From: Lacticaseibacillus zeae DSM 20178 = KCTC 3804
GTDB taxonomy: Bacteria; Bacillota; Bacilli; Lactobacillales; Lactobacillaceae
NCBI RefSeq assembly: GCF_000260435.1
Contig: NZ_BACQ01000050.1
Span: forward strand, 1 to 64,000
Direction of reading: 5' to 3'
DNA: 64,000 bases
Shown: positions 44,802 through 52,724 of the stretch, piece by piece
How positions within the stretch are numbered: the first letter of the stretch is position 1
Layout of the letters: each line of letters begins with the position of its first letter
Notes under the pieces: generated by a model
What the model was told of the DNA's origin: nothing
The model's input: only the letters and a program-made list of their open reading frames with translations
Database searches by the model: none
Translations under genes and position numbers: made by a program

Positions 44802-44806
44802 TCGCT
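44728..44806 (-). ncRNA. Antisense RNA antitoxin of the Fst-like locus
   Basis: On the minus strand a promoter TTGATC (44836-44841), 17 nt, TACTAT (44813-44818) should start an RNA near 44806. It contains the complement of the 17-nt repeat and ends at the hairpin 44736-44767, which is followed by T6 on this strand. It is about 75-80 nt and converges with the toxin mRNA, the RNA I/RNA II layout of par-type loci. Confidence 0.75.
44736..44767. terminator. Shared bidirectional terminator of the toxin-antitoxin locus
   Basis: ATAGCCGTATCCC pairs perfectly with GGGATACGGCTAT around a 6-nt loop. T6 follows on the minus strand; the plus-strand tail is weaker. Confidence 0.85.
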
Positions 44807-44812
44807 ACAGGT

Positions 44813-44841
44813 ATAGTATCACGAGATTTCAAATAGATCAA
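44813..44841 (-). promoter_or_regulatory. Promoter of the antisense antitoxin RNA
   Basis: TTGATC and TACTAT with the ideal 17-nt spacer, directly upstream of the antisense RNA; stronger than the toxin promoter, as expected for an RNA antitoxin. Confidence 0.75.
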
Positions 44842-45036
44842 TTTTCGGGGATGTAAAAAAAGTGGACATTCTGTGAAGAACAAAAACAACGGCTCATTGG
44901 GTGCTTCTGAAGAACTCGATAAAATTCAAGTTGAGTAAGTTGCGTGGGCTTAAATCCCACTTTTCAGCATATATTGGCCATAAAGTGGAAAGCTAATCCC
45001 ATATAAGCAGTATATATTAGTTTATTGTGGTGATCT

Positions 45037-45132
45037 ATGATCCAAAAAAAGACTTTTCTAACAGTCTTTCTCGTTGCCATCCTTTTTAATAGTTTATCGA
45101 ATTTTGTGGTAACCTACCTCGTCCGCCGATAA
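45037..45132 (+). CDS. Possible 31-aa single-helix membrane peptide
   Basis: A 31-residue frame reading MIQKKTFLTVFLVAILFNSL and then SNFVVTYLVRR: a basic N-terminus, one hydrophobic helix and a basic C-terminus. A weak GGTGAT lies 4 nt before the ATG. Its end overlaps by 19 bp the convergent 60-aa gene. Type I toxins and small regulators look like this, but no antisense gene is evident here. Confidence 0.35.
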   Translation: MIQKKTFLTVFLVAILFNSLSNFVVTYLVRR

Positions 45133-45296
45133 CCACTGATGAGATAAGTGGCAGCGCTTACGACAACGAGGATGAGGCCGAGGATGCCAGTTGCTAGACT
45201 GTTCGCGACTTTGGCAGGCGTCAACCACCGAACAAGTATCAACGTTGCTATCAATAGCAGGCTTCCAGCTACTTTCCAATTTTTTCTAACCATCAT
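45114..45296 (-). CDS. Possible 60-aa small membrane protein
   Basis: A 60-residue frame with two hydrophobic helices (VAGSLLLIATLILVRWL and LATGILGLILVVVSAATYLI) and a basic tail GYRRTR. AGGACGGTGG lies immediately before a pair of ATGs, of which the second is better spaced. No homology is recognised. It converges on the 31-aa frame. Confidence 0.45.
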   Translation of the reverse strand: MMVRKNWKVAGSLLLIATLILVRWLTPAKVANSLATGILGLILVVVSAATYLISGYRRTR

Positions 45297-45557
45297 CCAC
45301 CGTCCTAACTGCCAGCCGCTGATTGTTGACTATCAGTTTATTTATACGCGCGGCTTGTAAAGGAACTATGGCGGTTTTGCAAAAATTGAATATCGATTGT
45401 GTAAATGAACTGCTTATTTTCTTGTCAGTATTATTAGCACCTTCATAAAGGCTAATGCCTTAAAAGCCCCATCATCGATCAATTGCAAATCAATCAACGA
45501 CAAGGCTTATTGAGTCTCTAATACGAATTTTTGGCGCTACCATCGCAATAGCCTTTT

Positions 45558-47114
45558 TTACCGCGCCAAATTCCCCACCACTTTAATCTTCACCCGATTT
45601 GCATTTTCCGGATGGTAAGCCAGCGGCACCTCATCGACTTCGACCACTTCAATCGTGGCTTCATCTGCACCTGATTCGATGGCCGCAGCAATCGCCTTTT
45701 TCTTGGCGTCGGCCATGGCTTGATCGCGCGGAATCTGGTTGTATGGATAAATGCGGCCGTATTCGCCGGAGACCTGGCTGATCGAAGCGCCGATCGCGTT
45801 GGCCACGCCGCCGAGCGGATCGCGCACCAGCTTGCCGACGCCGTCCAGATGCCGCGGCGCAATGATCGCACCACCGCCAACCAAAATGACGGTGGCCGGC
45901 TCGGCGCTGGTTTTCATTTTATCAATGGCCACCGCAATCATCTCGCCGATGGTCTTTAACGCAGCTTGCGCAAACTTAAGCGGAATTTGCTTCACCAACT
46001 CGGGATCGCCGACATCGGACAAGCCGAGGCGCACGGCAATGTCGGTCGCTGTGATTATATTACCGCCAAACGTCAGCGCCTTGTCGGTAATTTGGTAGCC
46101 GACCGAATCCGGCTCGACCCTGACACTACCATCGCGCTGCTGGCGGACGATCGAACCGCCGCCTAAACCGATTGACATAATATCCGGCATCCGGAAGTTC
46201 GTCGCCACGCCGCCAACGGTCACCGCAATCGATGACTCGCGCGGGAATCCAGCTTGTAACACACCCAAGTCAGTCGTGGTCCCGCCGATATCGACCACAA
46301 TCGCATTCTTCAAGTGCGACAGATACGCCGCGCCGCGAATACTGTTCGTCGGCCCAGAGCCAATCGTCAGAATCGGAAAATGCCGGGCATACGCCGCCGT
46401 CATCAAGGTGCCGTCATTTTGGGTCAGATATAACGACGCATGCTTAATCCCCGATGCCGCCAGCGCCTGCTCGAAGCCGTCCACAGTATTTTCGATGACG
46501 CGGAAAAGGCCGGCGTTCAGGATCGCGGCATTTTCGCGTTCGATTAAGCCGAGCGAGCCGACTTCATGCGACATCGTGACTGGAAAATCGGCGCCATAAG
46601 CTGCGTGCACCAGATCGGCGGCTTGCTGCTCCTGATCGACCCGCAAAGCAGCAAACACCCCGATGATGGCAACCGAGTCGACTTCCCCACGCCACTGCTC
46701 CAGCACCGCGTTGATTTCATCGGGATCAATTTCGTTCAAAATCTGGCCATCATATTCGTACCCGCCTTTGACAACCGCATACTTGCCTGACAACTTGTTC
46801 ACCAAATCTTCCGGCCAGGCCGTGTACGGCGGAATCGCCTCAGTTGCCGGATACGCCAGACGCAACACCCCGACGCGCGCAATATGTTTACGCTCCACAA
46901 TCGCATTGGTGATTTGGGTCGTTCCGAGCATGGCCTTGCTGATTTGATCGCGATCAAGCGGCTGATCAGCAAGCACCGCTTGAATGGCGTTGCCAATACC
47001 GGTTTGAATGTCTTTGGTCGTGTGGCGTTTAACCGAATTAATCACGTGATGCTGGTCGTCCAAAAGAATCGCATCCGTATTCGTGCCGCCAACGTCAATG
47101 CCTAATCGATACAT
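45558..47114 (-). CDS. Hydantoinase/oxoprolinase family protein (HyuA-like)
   Basis: A 518-residue ASKHA-fold protein. The N-terminus YRLGIDVGGTNTDAILLDD is the phosphate-1 motif; IVVDIGGTTTDLGVL near residue 270 is the second, and GVATNFRMPDIMSIGLGGGSIV follows. This is the HyuA-type subunit that opens cyclic amides with ATP. No HyuB partner is encoded; instead a DUF917 protein lies 2 bp upstream. AAGGAGGGG precedes the ATG. The substrate may be a hydantoin- or pyrimidine-like ring delivered by the adjoining permease. Confidence 0.88.
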   Translation of the reverse strand: MYRLGIDVGGTNTDAILLDDQHHVINSVKRHTTKDIQTGIGNAIQAVLADQPLDRDQISKAMLGTTQITNAIVERKHIARVGVLRLAYPATEAIPPYTAWPEDLVNKLSGKYAVVKGGYEYDGQILNEIDPDEINAVLEQWRGEVDSVAIIGVFAALRVDQEQQAADLVHAAYGADFPVTMSHEVGSLGLIERENAAILNAGLFRVIENTVDGFEQALAASGIKHASLYLTQNDGTLMTAAYARHFPILTIGSGPTNSIRGAAYLSHLKNAIVVDIGGTTTDLGVLQAGFPRESSIAVTVGGVATNFRMPDIMSIGLGGGSIVRQQRDGSVRVEPDSVGYQITDKALTFGGNIITATDIAVRLGLSDVGDPELVKQIPLKFAQAALKTIGEMIAVAIDKMKTSAEPATVILVGGGAIIAPRHLDGVGKLVRDPLGGVANAIGASISQVSGEYGRIYPYNQIPRDQAMADAKKKAIAAAIESGADEATIEVVEVDEVPLAYHPENANRVKIKVVGNLAR

Positions 47115-47116
47115 GC

Positions 47117-48202
47117 TTACCCCTCCTTCACCAGTTCTTCAACTGGCCGATAATCGTAATCGAAGCCAAAGTAACGCGGCCCGGCCGTTTTAATGCCTGC
47201 CTCCGTTCGCCAGCGCGCATCTGCCGGGGTGGCCAACACTTTCACACGCTTGCCGTATTTAATGACCTCGGTCGTGACCGGCAATAAGGTGTCCGCATCG
47301 ACAATTTCAATCAGATCAGGCGTCATGACCAGCGGCTTCCCATTGCGCAATGCCAAAAGATTCTCGTTTTGAATCAAAACGCTGAGATGCTGATCCTGAA
47401 AATCGTTGAAGCCATCAATTTTAATATCGCCAACGTTGAACCCGCGCTCGGTGCGCCGCTCGACATCGATGACTTTACCTTCAAAAATTAAATGCCCATT
47501 CGTGACTTCAAGAATTTCCGCCAACGCCTTAGCCGGATTCAGGTGGGCATCGCGGATCCGCAAGCCGACCTGTTCGCACAGCGTGACAATACCGCGAATC
47601 CCGTTTTGCTTAATCTGTGCACCGCTTGAAGGATACAGCGCCACTGTTGCACTGCCGCCCATTTCCACGGTCTGGACTCGTGCCAAGCGTTCCGCCCACT
47701 TCGCGTCAATCGTTTTGATCACGCCTGCGTTGCCTTTTTCATCCGTGATCACCATGGGCGTTGCTGCCACGCCGCCTAGATAGAACGTCACCATCTGTAA
47801 CTCGGGAAACGCCCGTCCCATGCCGTCGCAGTCCACCAAGGGAATGCCTAGCGACGCCGCCAGTGCAATCGGCACCATCGAGTTCACCCCGCCGGCCTCC
47901 ATGGGAAACGTGCCGACGAACCGGTGCCCAGTATACTGACTCAGCATGGTGAAAACCCGTTCGAACTCATCACCTTTGGGAATCTTCTCCATCATCACAG
48001 CCGGCGCCCCCATAATCGCCGCGGGACAAAAATAATCGTCATCGTTGATCTCAGAAACGTCTAACATCTTCACGGGACCATTTTTCTTAATGGCTTCCAA
48101 CGCCATCAGCTTGCCTAAAAAGGGATTACCACCACCGCCAGCGCCAAAAAAAGCTGCGCCAGTCGCGATGTTTTCGATTGATTCTTCGTCTAATAACCGC
48201 AT
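47117..48202 (-). CDS. DUF917 (S-methyl-thiohydantoin desulfurase-type) protein
   Basis: A 361-residue cytoplasmic protein of the DUF917 family, whose members are found beside hydantoinase genes and include enzymes acting on thiohydantoin rings. Marks are the N-terminal IATGAAFFGAGGGGNPFLG, ... MGAPAVMMEKIPKGDE, GGVNSMVPIALAASLGIPLVDCDGMGRAFPELQM and FEGKVIDVERRTERGF. The ATG at 48202 has AAGGAGG 5 nt upstream; the frame extends seven codons further to a weaker start. It lies between the permease and the HyuA-like gene, clearly one operon. Confidence 0.87.
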   Translation of the reverse strand: MRLLDEESIENIATGAAFFGAGGGGNPFLGKLMALEAIKKNGPVKMLDVSEINDDDYFCPAAIMGAPAVMMEKIPKGDEFERVFTMLSQYTGHRFVGTFPMEAGGVNSMVPIALAASLGIPLVDCDGMGRAFPELQMVTFYLGGVAATPMVITDEKGNAGVIKTIDAKWAERLARVQTVEMGGSATVALYPSSGAQIKQNGIRGIVTLCEQVGLRIRDAHLNPAKALAEILEVTNGHLIFEGKVIDVERRTERGFNVGDIKIDGFNDFQDQHLSVLIQNENLLALRNGKPLVMTPDLIEIVDADTLLPVTTEVIKYGKRVKVLATPADARWRTEAGIKTAGPRYFGFDYDYRPVEELVKEG

Positions 48203-48234
48203 AATTGCCTCCTTAACATTCACCAGTACACGTC

Positions 48235-49485
48235 TTAGTCCAACTCAGAAGCTTTATCCCACTCCGGATGCAACTTCGCGCCGGCGTAATAAAGCACAAA
48301 TGCGAGGATGATGCCCAACACCGGAATATTCGGGATGACGGGCCACACAACCGGCAAAACGCCAACAACCGCGCCTAACGCCCACGCGGACAAGCCAAGC
48401 CAGTTCACGCCAGGCACTGACTGCCAACTGTGCAAGTCACCACGATGAATCACCCAATAGGACGCCGCCATCGCACCGGCCACCGGCGGAATCATGGCAG
48501 AAAAGATGTTCATCACCGGCTCAAAATAGTTCAAAATGCCGATAATCGACAAAATCGTGCCGCCTACACCGACTAGAAACAGCGTCAACTTGCGGTATTT
48601 TTCCGGGATATTAAAAATATTCGCCACGGCAATCCCGCCAGAATACGCATTCACCACGTTGACTTTCCACGTGCCCAAAATCAGCGCCAGGCCACCGATG
48701 ACCGGCGAGCCGATTTTCATGAAAAGACTGCTAATATCATTCGACTGAAACGCAATCGTCAACACCGCGCCAACCGCAATCATCAAGACACCCGCGGGAA
48801 TGACGCCGAAAATAGCCGCCTTCACCACATCGCTGCGCTTTTTGGAAAACTGCGCGTAATCCCCGACAATGACGCCGGCCATCGCGAATGAGCCAACCGT
48901 CGACGAGAAGCCGTTGACAAACGACACGGTGCCACTCGGATGATAGGCTGCAATCGTCGCCGCCGCGTCCTGCTTAGCAAACGCGAACCACAGGCCATAC
49001 AAAATGACAATCACCAAATACGGAACGGCGACGTAGGCAAGCAGGCGAATCAACTTCACGCCATACATCGCGGTCACCACCATCAACAACCCTGTCAACA
49101 GCGAAGCCAGCCAAGCGGGAATCGGCAAACCCAAATACTTCAGCAAGTTGTCCACCGCCAGACCGCCAACATTCGCCTGAATGCCAAACCATCCCAACGC
49201 CGCAATCGCGATGATAATCGAAATCACTTTCGACGACCCAACTTTTCCAAACACCTGTTGAGCCACCACGACCGCCGGCTTGCCTTGGTCAACACTCTGC
49301 ATCCCTTGCGACACCATCATCAAGACGATGAACCCATACCCGGCCAACCCGGTCAAAATTGCGGCCGGAAGCGACATCCCCGTAACCAGGCTGCCACCAA
49401 GAATCAAGCTGGGAATCGAGACCAACGCCCCACAAAGAATCATGGCTAAACCGAACCAAGTTTGATCACGTTTATTTTCTTCCAT
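48235..49485 (-). CDS. NCS1-type cytosine/purine permease (CodB-like)
   Basis: A 416-residue permease with about 12 helices. The N-terminus TWFGLAMILCGALVSIPSLILGGSL and the motif GDYAQFSKKRSDVV in the middle are typical of CodB-like NCS1 carriers, which bring in cytosine, hydantoins or related rings with cations. I use the ATG at 49485 rather than a GTG three codons upstream. It is the first gene of the three-gene operon and has a consensus promoter. Confidence 0.88.
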   Translation of the reverse strand: MEENKRDQTWFGLAMILCGALVSIPSLILGGSLVTGMSLPAAILTGLAGYGFIVLMMVSQGMQSVDQGKPAVVVAQQVFGKVGSSKVISIIIAIAALGWFGIQANVGGLAVDNLLKYLGLPIPAWLASLLTGLLMVVTAMYGVKLIRLLAYVAVPYLVIVILYGLWFAFAKQDAAATIAAYHPSGTVSFVNGFSSTVGSFAMAGVIVGDYAQFSKKRSDVVKAAIFGVIPAGVLMIAVGAVLTIAFQSNDISSLFMKIGSPVIGGLALILGTWKVNVVNAYSGGIAVANIFNIPEKYRKLTLFLVGVGGTILSIIGILNYFEPVMNIFSAMIPPVAGAMAASYWVIHRGDLHSWQSVPGVNWLGLSAWALGAVVGVLPVVWPVIPNIPVLGIILAFVLYYAGAKLHPEWDKASELD

Positions 49486-49577
49486 ACTCGGCACCTCACA
49501 TATTTTTCTAATAATTGCGGACTTTTCAACTGAGTTCGCGGGATAATTTGGGAATTCAGCTGAAATGTAATGGTTTG

Positions 49578-49605
49578 ATTATAGAATTATGAGATTAGTT
49601 GTCAA
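49578..49605 (-). promoter_or_regulatory. Consensus promoter of the permease/hydantoinase operon
   Basis: On the minus strand TTGACA, 16 nt, TATAAT: both boxes are perfect. It ends about 90 nt before the permease start, leaving room for an operator in the leader. Confidence 0.8.
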
Positions 49606-49931
49606 TGGGTTCATTTGATTTTTAGGTTAAAACTTGGGTGAGGTTTTGACTTATGCGCGTGTGTTTAGGGTGTTCTGATGGTGATTGGAATCGCCGATAG
49701 ATCTTGTGTGAGCCAAGGCTTTGCGGCGGAAAGGTTCTGCAGAAATTAAAAAAATCCGAATCTGCATATGATTTTTGCAAATTCGGACAGTTAAATTTTA
49801 ATTTTGTTATGAAGATAACTGGAGTGACAGAATGTTAACTCATTCGCCACTGCAATGTTCAGAGTGAAAGTGCGTTTTTCGGATGGCAAATTAAAGGCAG
49901 GGCTACAGTTTAACAACTCACGGCCTTACCA
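49606..49931. other. Intergenic region between the hydantoinase operon and the PTS gene
   Basis: About 325 bp with no coding sequence beyond the promoter at its left and a terminator (49748-49788) serving the PTS operon. Confidence 0.4.
49748..49788 (-). terminator. Terminator of the nanE-PTS operon
   Basis: On the minus strand TCCGAATTTGCA pairs with TGCAGATTCGGA (one mismatch) and is followed by T7. It is 145 bp after the PTS stop. Confidence 0.8.
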
Positions 49932-50942
49932 TTAACCATCAATCCCCAAAATCGCATTAATTTCCTGACTATACAAATCCGACTTACCGCCAAAGACCGC
50001 CTGGACACCGCCGCTGACTTCCAACACCGCAATCGCGCCTAGTTGTTTCATTTTCGCCTTATCGACTTTCGCGCTGTCAGCAACCGCCACGCGCAATCGG
50101 GTCGCGCAGGCTTCGACGGATTCGATATTCTGATGGCCGCCGAGCGCATGAATGATTTGCATTGACTGCTCCGCCAAACCTTGATCGGCCGATGCCGTTT
50201 TTGGCGAATCTGCCGTACCGCCAGCCAGTGAAGTCGCCGGTTCATCGTCCAAAGCCACTTCCGAGCCACCCAAAGAAGTGTACCAAAACATCGGATAGAT
50301 AGTGTGATGCAACCCCACCGCGCCGGTCAGTCGAAGCAGAAAACCGTAAAAGAACGTCCCAATGCTCCCCATGGTGGCAATGCCTTTTCCCGCCGATGTC
50401 AAAACGCCTTGAATTGGCGGCCAAATCAGATAAAAAGTCACCCCCAGCAAAATCGCCGCAATCGACGAAATAATCGGAATAAACCGCGAACCGCCGAAGA
50501 ATCCCAAAAACTGCGGCAATTCGATTTTCCGAAAATGATTGTGCAGATAAGCGACCACACCGCCGACCACGATCGATCTTAAGACGCCAGTATCAATCGT
50601 GGCATCCTTAGCCGAAAACATTTGCAGCAAGCCGCTAATTGTTGCGGTATAAACCAGAAATGCCACGGCACCAGACAGGCCTGCCGTGCCACGATCACCT
50701 TTCGCAAGACCAACCGCCACACCAATTGTAAAGATCAGCGCAATGTTAGCAAAGACAGCATTCCCGGCGAGGTTCATGACTTTTAAAATCGTTTGCAACC
50801 ACGCCTGGTCCAGAAACGGATAAGCGGCCAACGCGCCTTTATTGGTTAATGCCCCACCCAACCCAAGCAGCAACCCTGCTGCCGGCAGAATCGCAATTGG
50901 CAGCATAAACGCTCTGCCGAGTTTCGAAAACTGCTTAAACAT
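49932..50942 (-). CDS. PTS glucose-family EIICB with an internal deletion
   Basis: A 336-residue protein beginning like a glucose/GlcNAc-type EIIC (KLGRAFMLPIAILPAAGLLLGLGGAL) and ending in a complete EIIB domain with the phospho-cysteine Cys279 in VEACATRLRVAV. The EIIC breaks off after GLHHTIYPMFWYTSLGGSEVA and passes directly into linker (DDEPATSLAGG). Full-length relatives have about 160 more residues here, including the GITEPIEF substrate motif and the last helices. The frame is preserved. Transport is therefore doubtful; the EIIB may still work in trans. GGAGG precedes the ATG. Confidence 0.85.
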   Translation of the reverse strand: MFKQFSKLGRAFMLPIAILPAAGLLLGLGGALTNKGALAAYPFLDQAWLQTILKVMNLAGNAVFANIALIFTIGVAVGLAKGDRGTAGLSGAVAFLVYTATISGLLQMFSAKDATIDTGVLRSIVVGGVVAYLHNHFRKIELPQFLGFFGGSRFIPIISSIAAILLGVTFYLIWPPIQGVLTSAGKGIATMGSIGTFFYGFLLRLTGAVGLHHTIYPMFWYTSLGGSEVALDDEPATSLAGGTADSPKTASADQGLAEQSMQIIHALGGHQNIESVEACATRLRVAVADSAKVDKAKMKQLGAIAVLEVSGGVQAVFGGKSDLYSQEINAILGIDG

Positions 50943-50960
50943 CTTACGTCCTCCGTTTGT

Positions 50961-51665
50961 TTAATTTTTAGTAGTTGCGTCCAGTGCCGCGACAAATCGC
51001 CGGGCTATTACCAGCGGACGGGTAATAGCACTCCCCGCCACGATGCTCGTCACGCCCATCTGCTGAATCCGCTGTGCTTCCTCCGGCGTATTGATGTGCC
51101 CTTCCGCAATCACATCAACGCCTTCGTCGACCAACCTCTGAATCAGCGTAAAATCAGGGCCATCATGCTTGCCACTTTCCGGTGTGTAGCCGCTCAACGT
51201 TGTCCCCACAAAATCAATACCCGCATCCCAAGCGTTCACCCCTTCTTCAAACGTTGAAACATCAGCCATGAACAACTGCTGCGGATATTTTTCTTTAATC
51301 TGCCGAATAAATTCGTTAATCGTCAGGCGGTCATGCCGCGGCCGCAACGTGGCGTCTAACGCAATCACCGCCACACCAGTCGCAACAAGCTGATCCACCT
51401 CGGTCATTGTAGCCGTGATAAATGGCTGTTCCGGCAAGTAATCCTTTTTGATAATGCCAATAATCGGCAAATCAACCGCTGCCTGAATCTCTTTGATATC
51501 GCGGACCGAATTTGCCCGAATTCCGACCGCTCCCGCCTGTGCAGCGGCCTTGGCAAAAAGCGGCATCACCCCACCGTTCGGACTGTACATCGGCTCATCC
51601 GGTAATGCCTGGCAAGAAACAATCAATCCATGATGCACTTTTTGGATGAACGCTGTCTTCTCCAT
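50961..51665 (-). CDS. nanE: N-acetylmannosamine-6-phosphate 2-epimerase
   Basis: A 234-residue TIM-barrel epimerase that turns ManNAc-6-P into GlcNAc-6-P. Marks are [51 protein letters not shown] and the C-terminal [13 protein letters not shown]. The ATG at 51665 is preferred; an upstream extension to 51737 would cover the operator. It is followed by the PTS EIICB gene. No sialic acid lyase or kinase is present, so the pathway probably starts from imported ManNAc. Confidence 0.93.
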   Translation of the reverse strand: MEKTAFIQKVHHGLIVSCQALPDEPMYSPNGGVMPLFAKAAAQAGAVGIRANSVRDIKEIQAAVDLPIIGIIKKDYLPEQPFITATMTEVDQLVATGVAVIALDATLRPRHDRLTINEFIRQIKEKYPQQLFMADVSTFEEGVNAWDAGIDFVGTTLSGYTPESGKHDGPDFTLIQRLVDEGVDVIAEGHINTPEEAQRIQQMGVTSIVAGSAITRPLVIARRFVAALDATTKN

Positions 51666-51691
51666 TCTCCGTTTTCCTCCAATTCTTGTAT

Positions 51692-51767
51692 TTTTGGATT
51701 TTAATTCCAAAAGAATCGTAGCATCTCCGACAACCAATGTAAACGGTTAATTGGACATTTACTCCAA
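51692..51767. promoter_or_regulatory. Pair of TTGGA-N7-TCCAA operators
   Basis: TTTTGGA-N7-TCCAAAA at 51692-51712 and TTGGA-N7-TCCAA at 51751-51767 lie in the divergent region between nanE and the RpiR gene, 59 bp centre to centre. Their dyads suit a dimeric RpiR regulator controlling both directions. A partial cre (TGTAAACGGTTAAT, 51738-51751) lies between them. Confidence 0.7.
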
Positions 51768-51812
51768 AAAGTGTCAAAATTTGGAAAGAAAATGGAGGAG
51801 GCTTCCGTCCCA

Positions 51813-52628
51813 ATGGCATACGCAGACATCATGCACAAGCATTACAACGAGCTCACCAAATCGGAGAAAAAAGTGGCCGATTATGTCCTCTCGGTTGGGC
51901 AAAAAGTCATCTACGCCACGATGACAGACATAAAAAAAGCCACCCATGTAGGTGACGCAACCATTGTCAGATTCTGTCAAAAACTCGGCTATTCCGGCTT
52001 CACCGACTTCAAAATCGAAATCGCCAAAGAAGACTTCCCTAAAACCAAACCGGCGACATCCGTCCACTACTACGACCACATCGCCCAGCATTTAAGTGAC
52101 GCCATCAAGGCAACCGCCGCTCTCATCAAACCGGAAACTCTCCAAACAGCCATTCAAATGATGACCAACGCCACCCGCATCTGGATCTTTGGCGTCGGCG
52201 GCAGCGGCGAAATCGCCCACTCGCTATCCTCGATCCTCCTCCGATCCGGACTAAAATGCACACCAGAAGCAGACCCCCACTTCCAAGCCCAAATCGCCTC
52301 GCTCCTCAGCCCCAACGATCTAGTCATCGGCATCTCCCTATCCGGCAAAACCAAAGACACCTACGATTCACTAAAAATCGCCCACGACAACGGCGCCAAA
52401 GTCATCGCCATCACCAACGCCACCGTCTCCCCAATTGCACAGTTAGCGGACGTAACACTACAAACCGCCATTGAAGAGTTTCTCAATGGCGGCTCGGTGG
52501 CTGGGCGCGTGTCCCAGTTGTATATTTGTAATGTTTTGGCGGAGGGGTATGAGCAGATGAATCATGTTGATGCGTTGGCGTTGAAGGAGAAGGTGCTTAG
52601 AGCGATTATTGATAAAAGTATTGGGTAA
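51813..52628 (+). CDS. RpiR family transcriptional regulator
   Basis: A 271-residue regulator with an N-terminal HTH of the RpiR type (LTKSEKKVADYVL ... VGDATIVRFCQKLGYSGFTDFKIEIAK, residues 10-75) and a C-terminal SIS domain that binds phosphosugars (IWIFGVGGSGEIAHSLSSILLRSG, LVIGISLSGKTKDTYDSLKIA, AKVIAITN). It is divergent from nanE and so should sense ManNAc-6-P or GlcNAc-6-P. I favour the ATG at 51813, preceded by GGAGGAGG; ATG 51792 and GTG 51771 in frame are alternatives. Confidence 0.9.
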   Translation: MAYADIMHKHYNELTKSEKKVADYVLSVGQKVIYATMTDIKKATHVGDATIVRFCQKLGYSGFTDFKIEIAKEDFPKTKPATSVHYYDHIAQHLSDAIKATAALIKPETLQTAIQMMTNATRIWIFGVGGSGEIAHSLSSILLRSGLKCTPEADPHFQAQIASLLSPNDLVIGISLSGKTKDTYDSLKIAHDNGAKVIAITNATVSPIAQLADVTLQTAIEEFLNGGSVAGRVSQLYICNVLAEGYEQMNHVDALALKEKVLRAIIDKSIG

Positions 52629-52664
52629 ATCTTGTACTATAAATTGAAAAGTAAAAGTAAAAAT

Positions 52665-52700
52665 ATTGAAAACTATTTGCTTAGACAAATCGTTTTCAAT
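52665..52700. terminator. Convergent-gene stem-loop
   Basis: ATTGAAAACTATTTG pairs with CAAATCGTTTTCAAT (one mismatch) around a 6-nt loop. It lies between the converging rpiR-type and mrr genes, but the T-runs are poor. Confidence 0.5.
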
Positions 52701-52724
52701 CAAAACTTATCATCCATATGCGGA

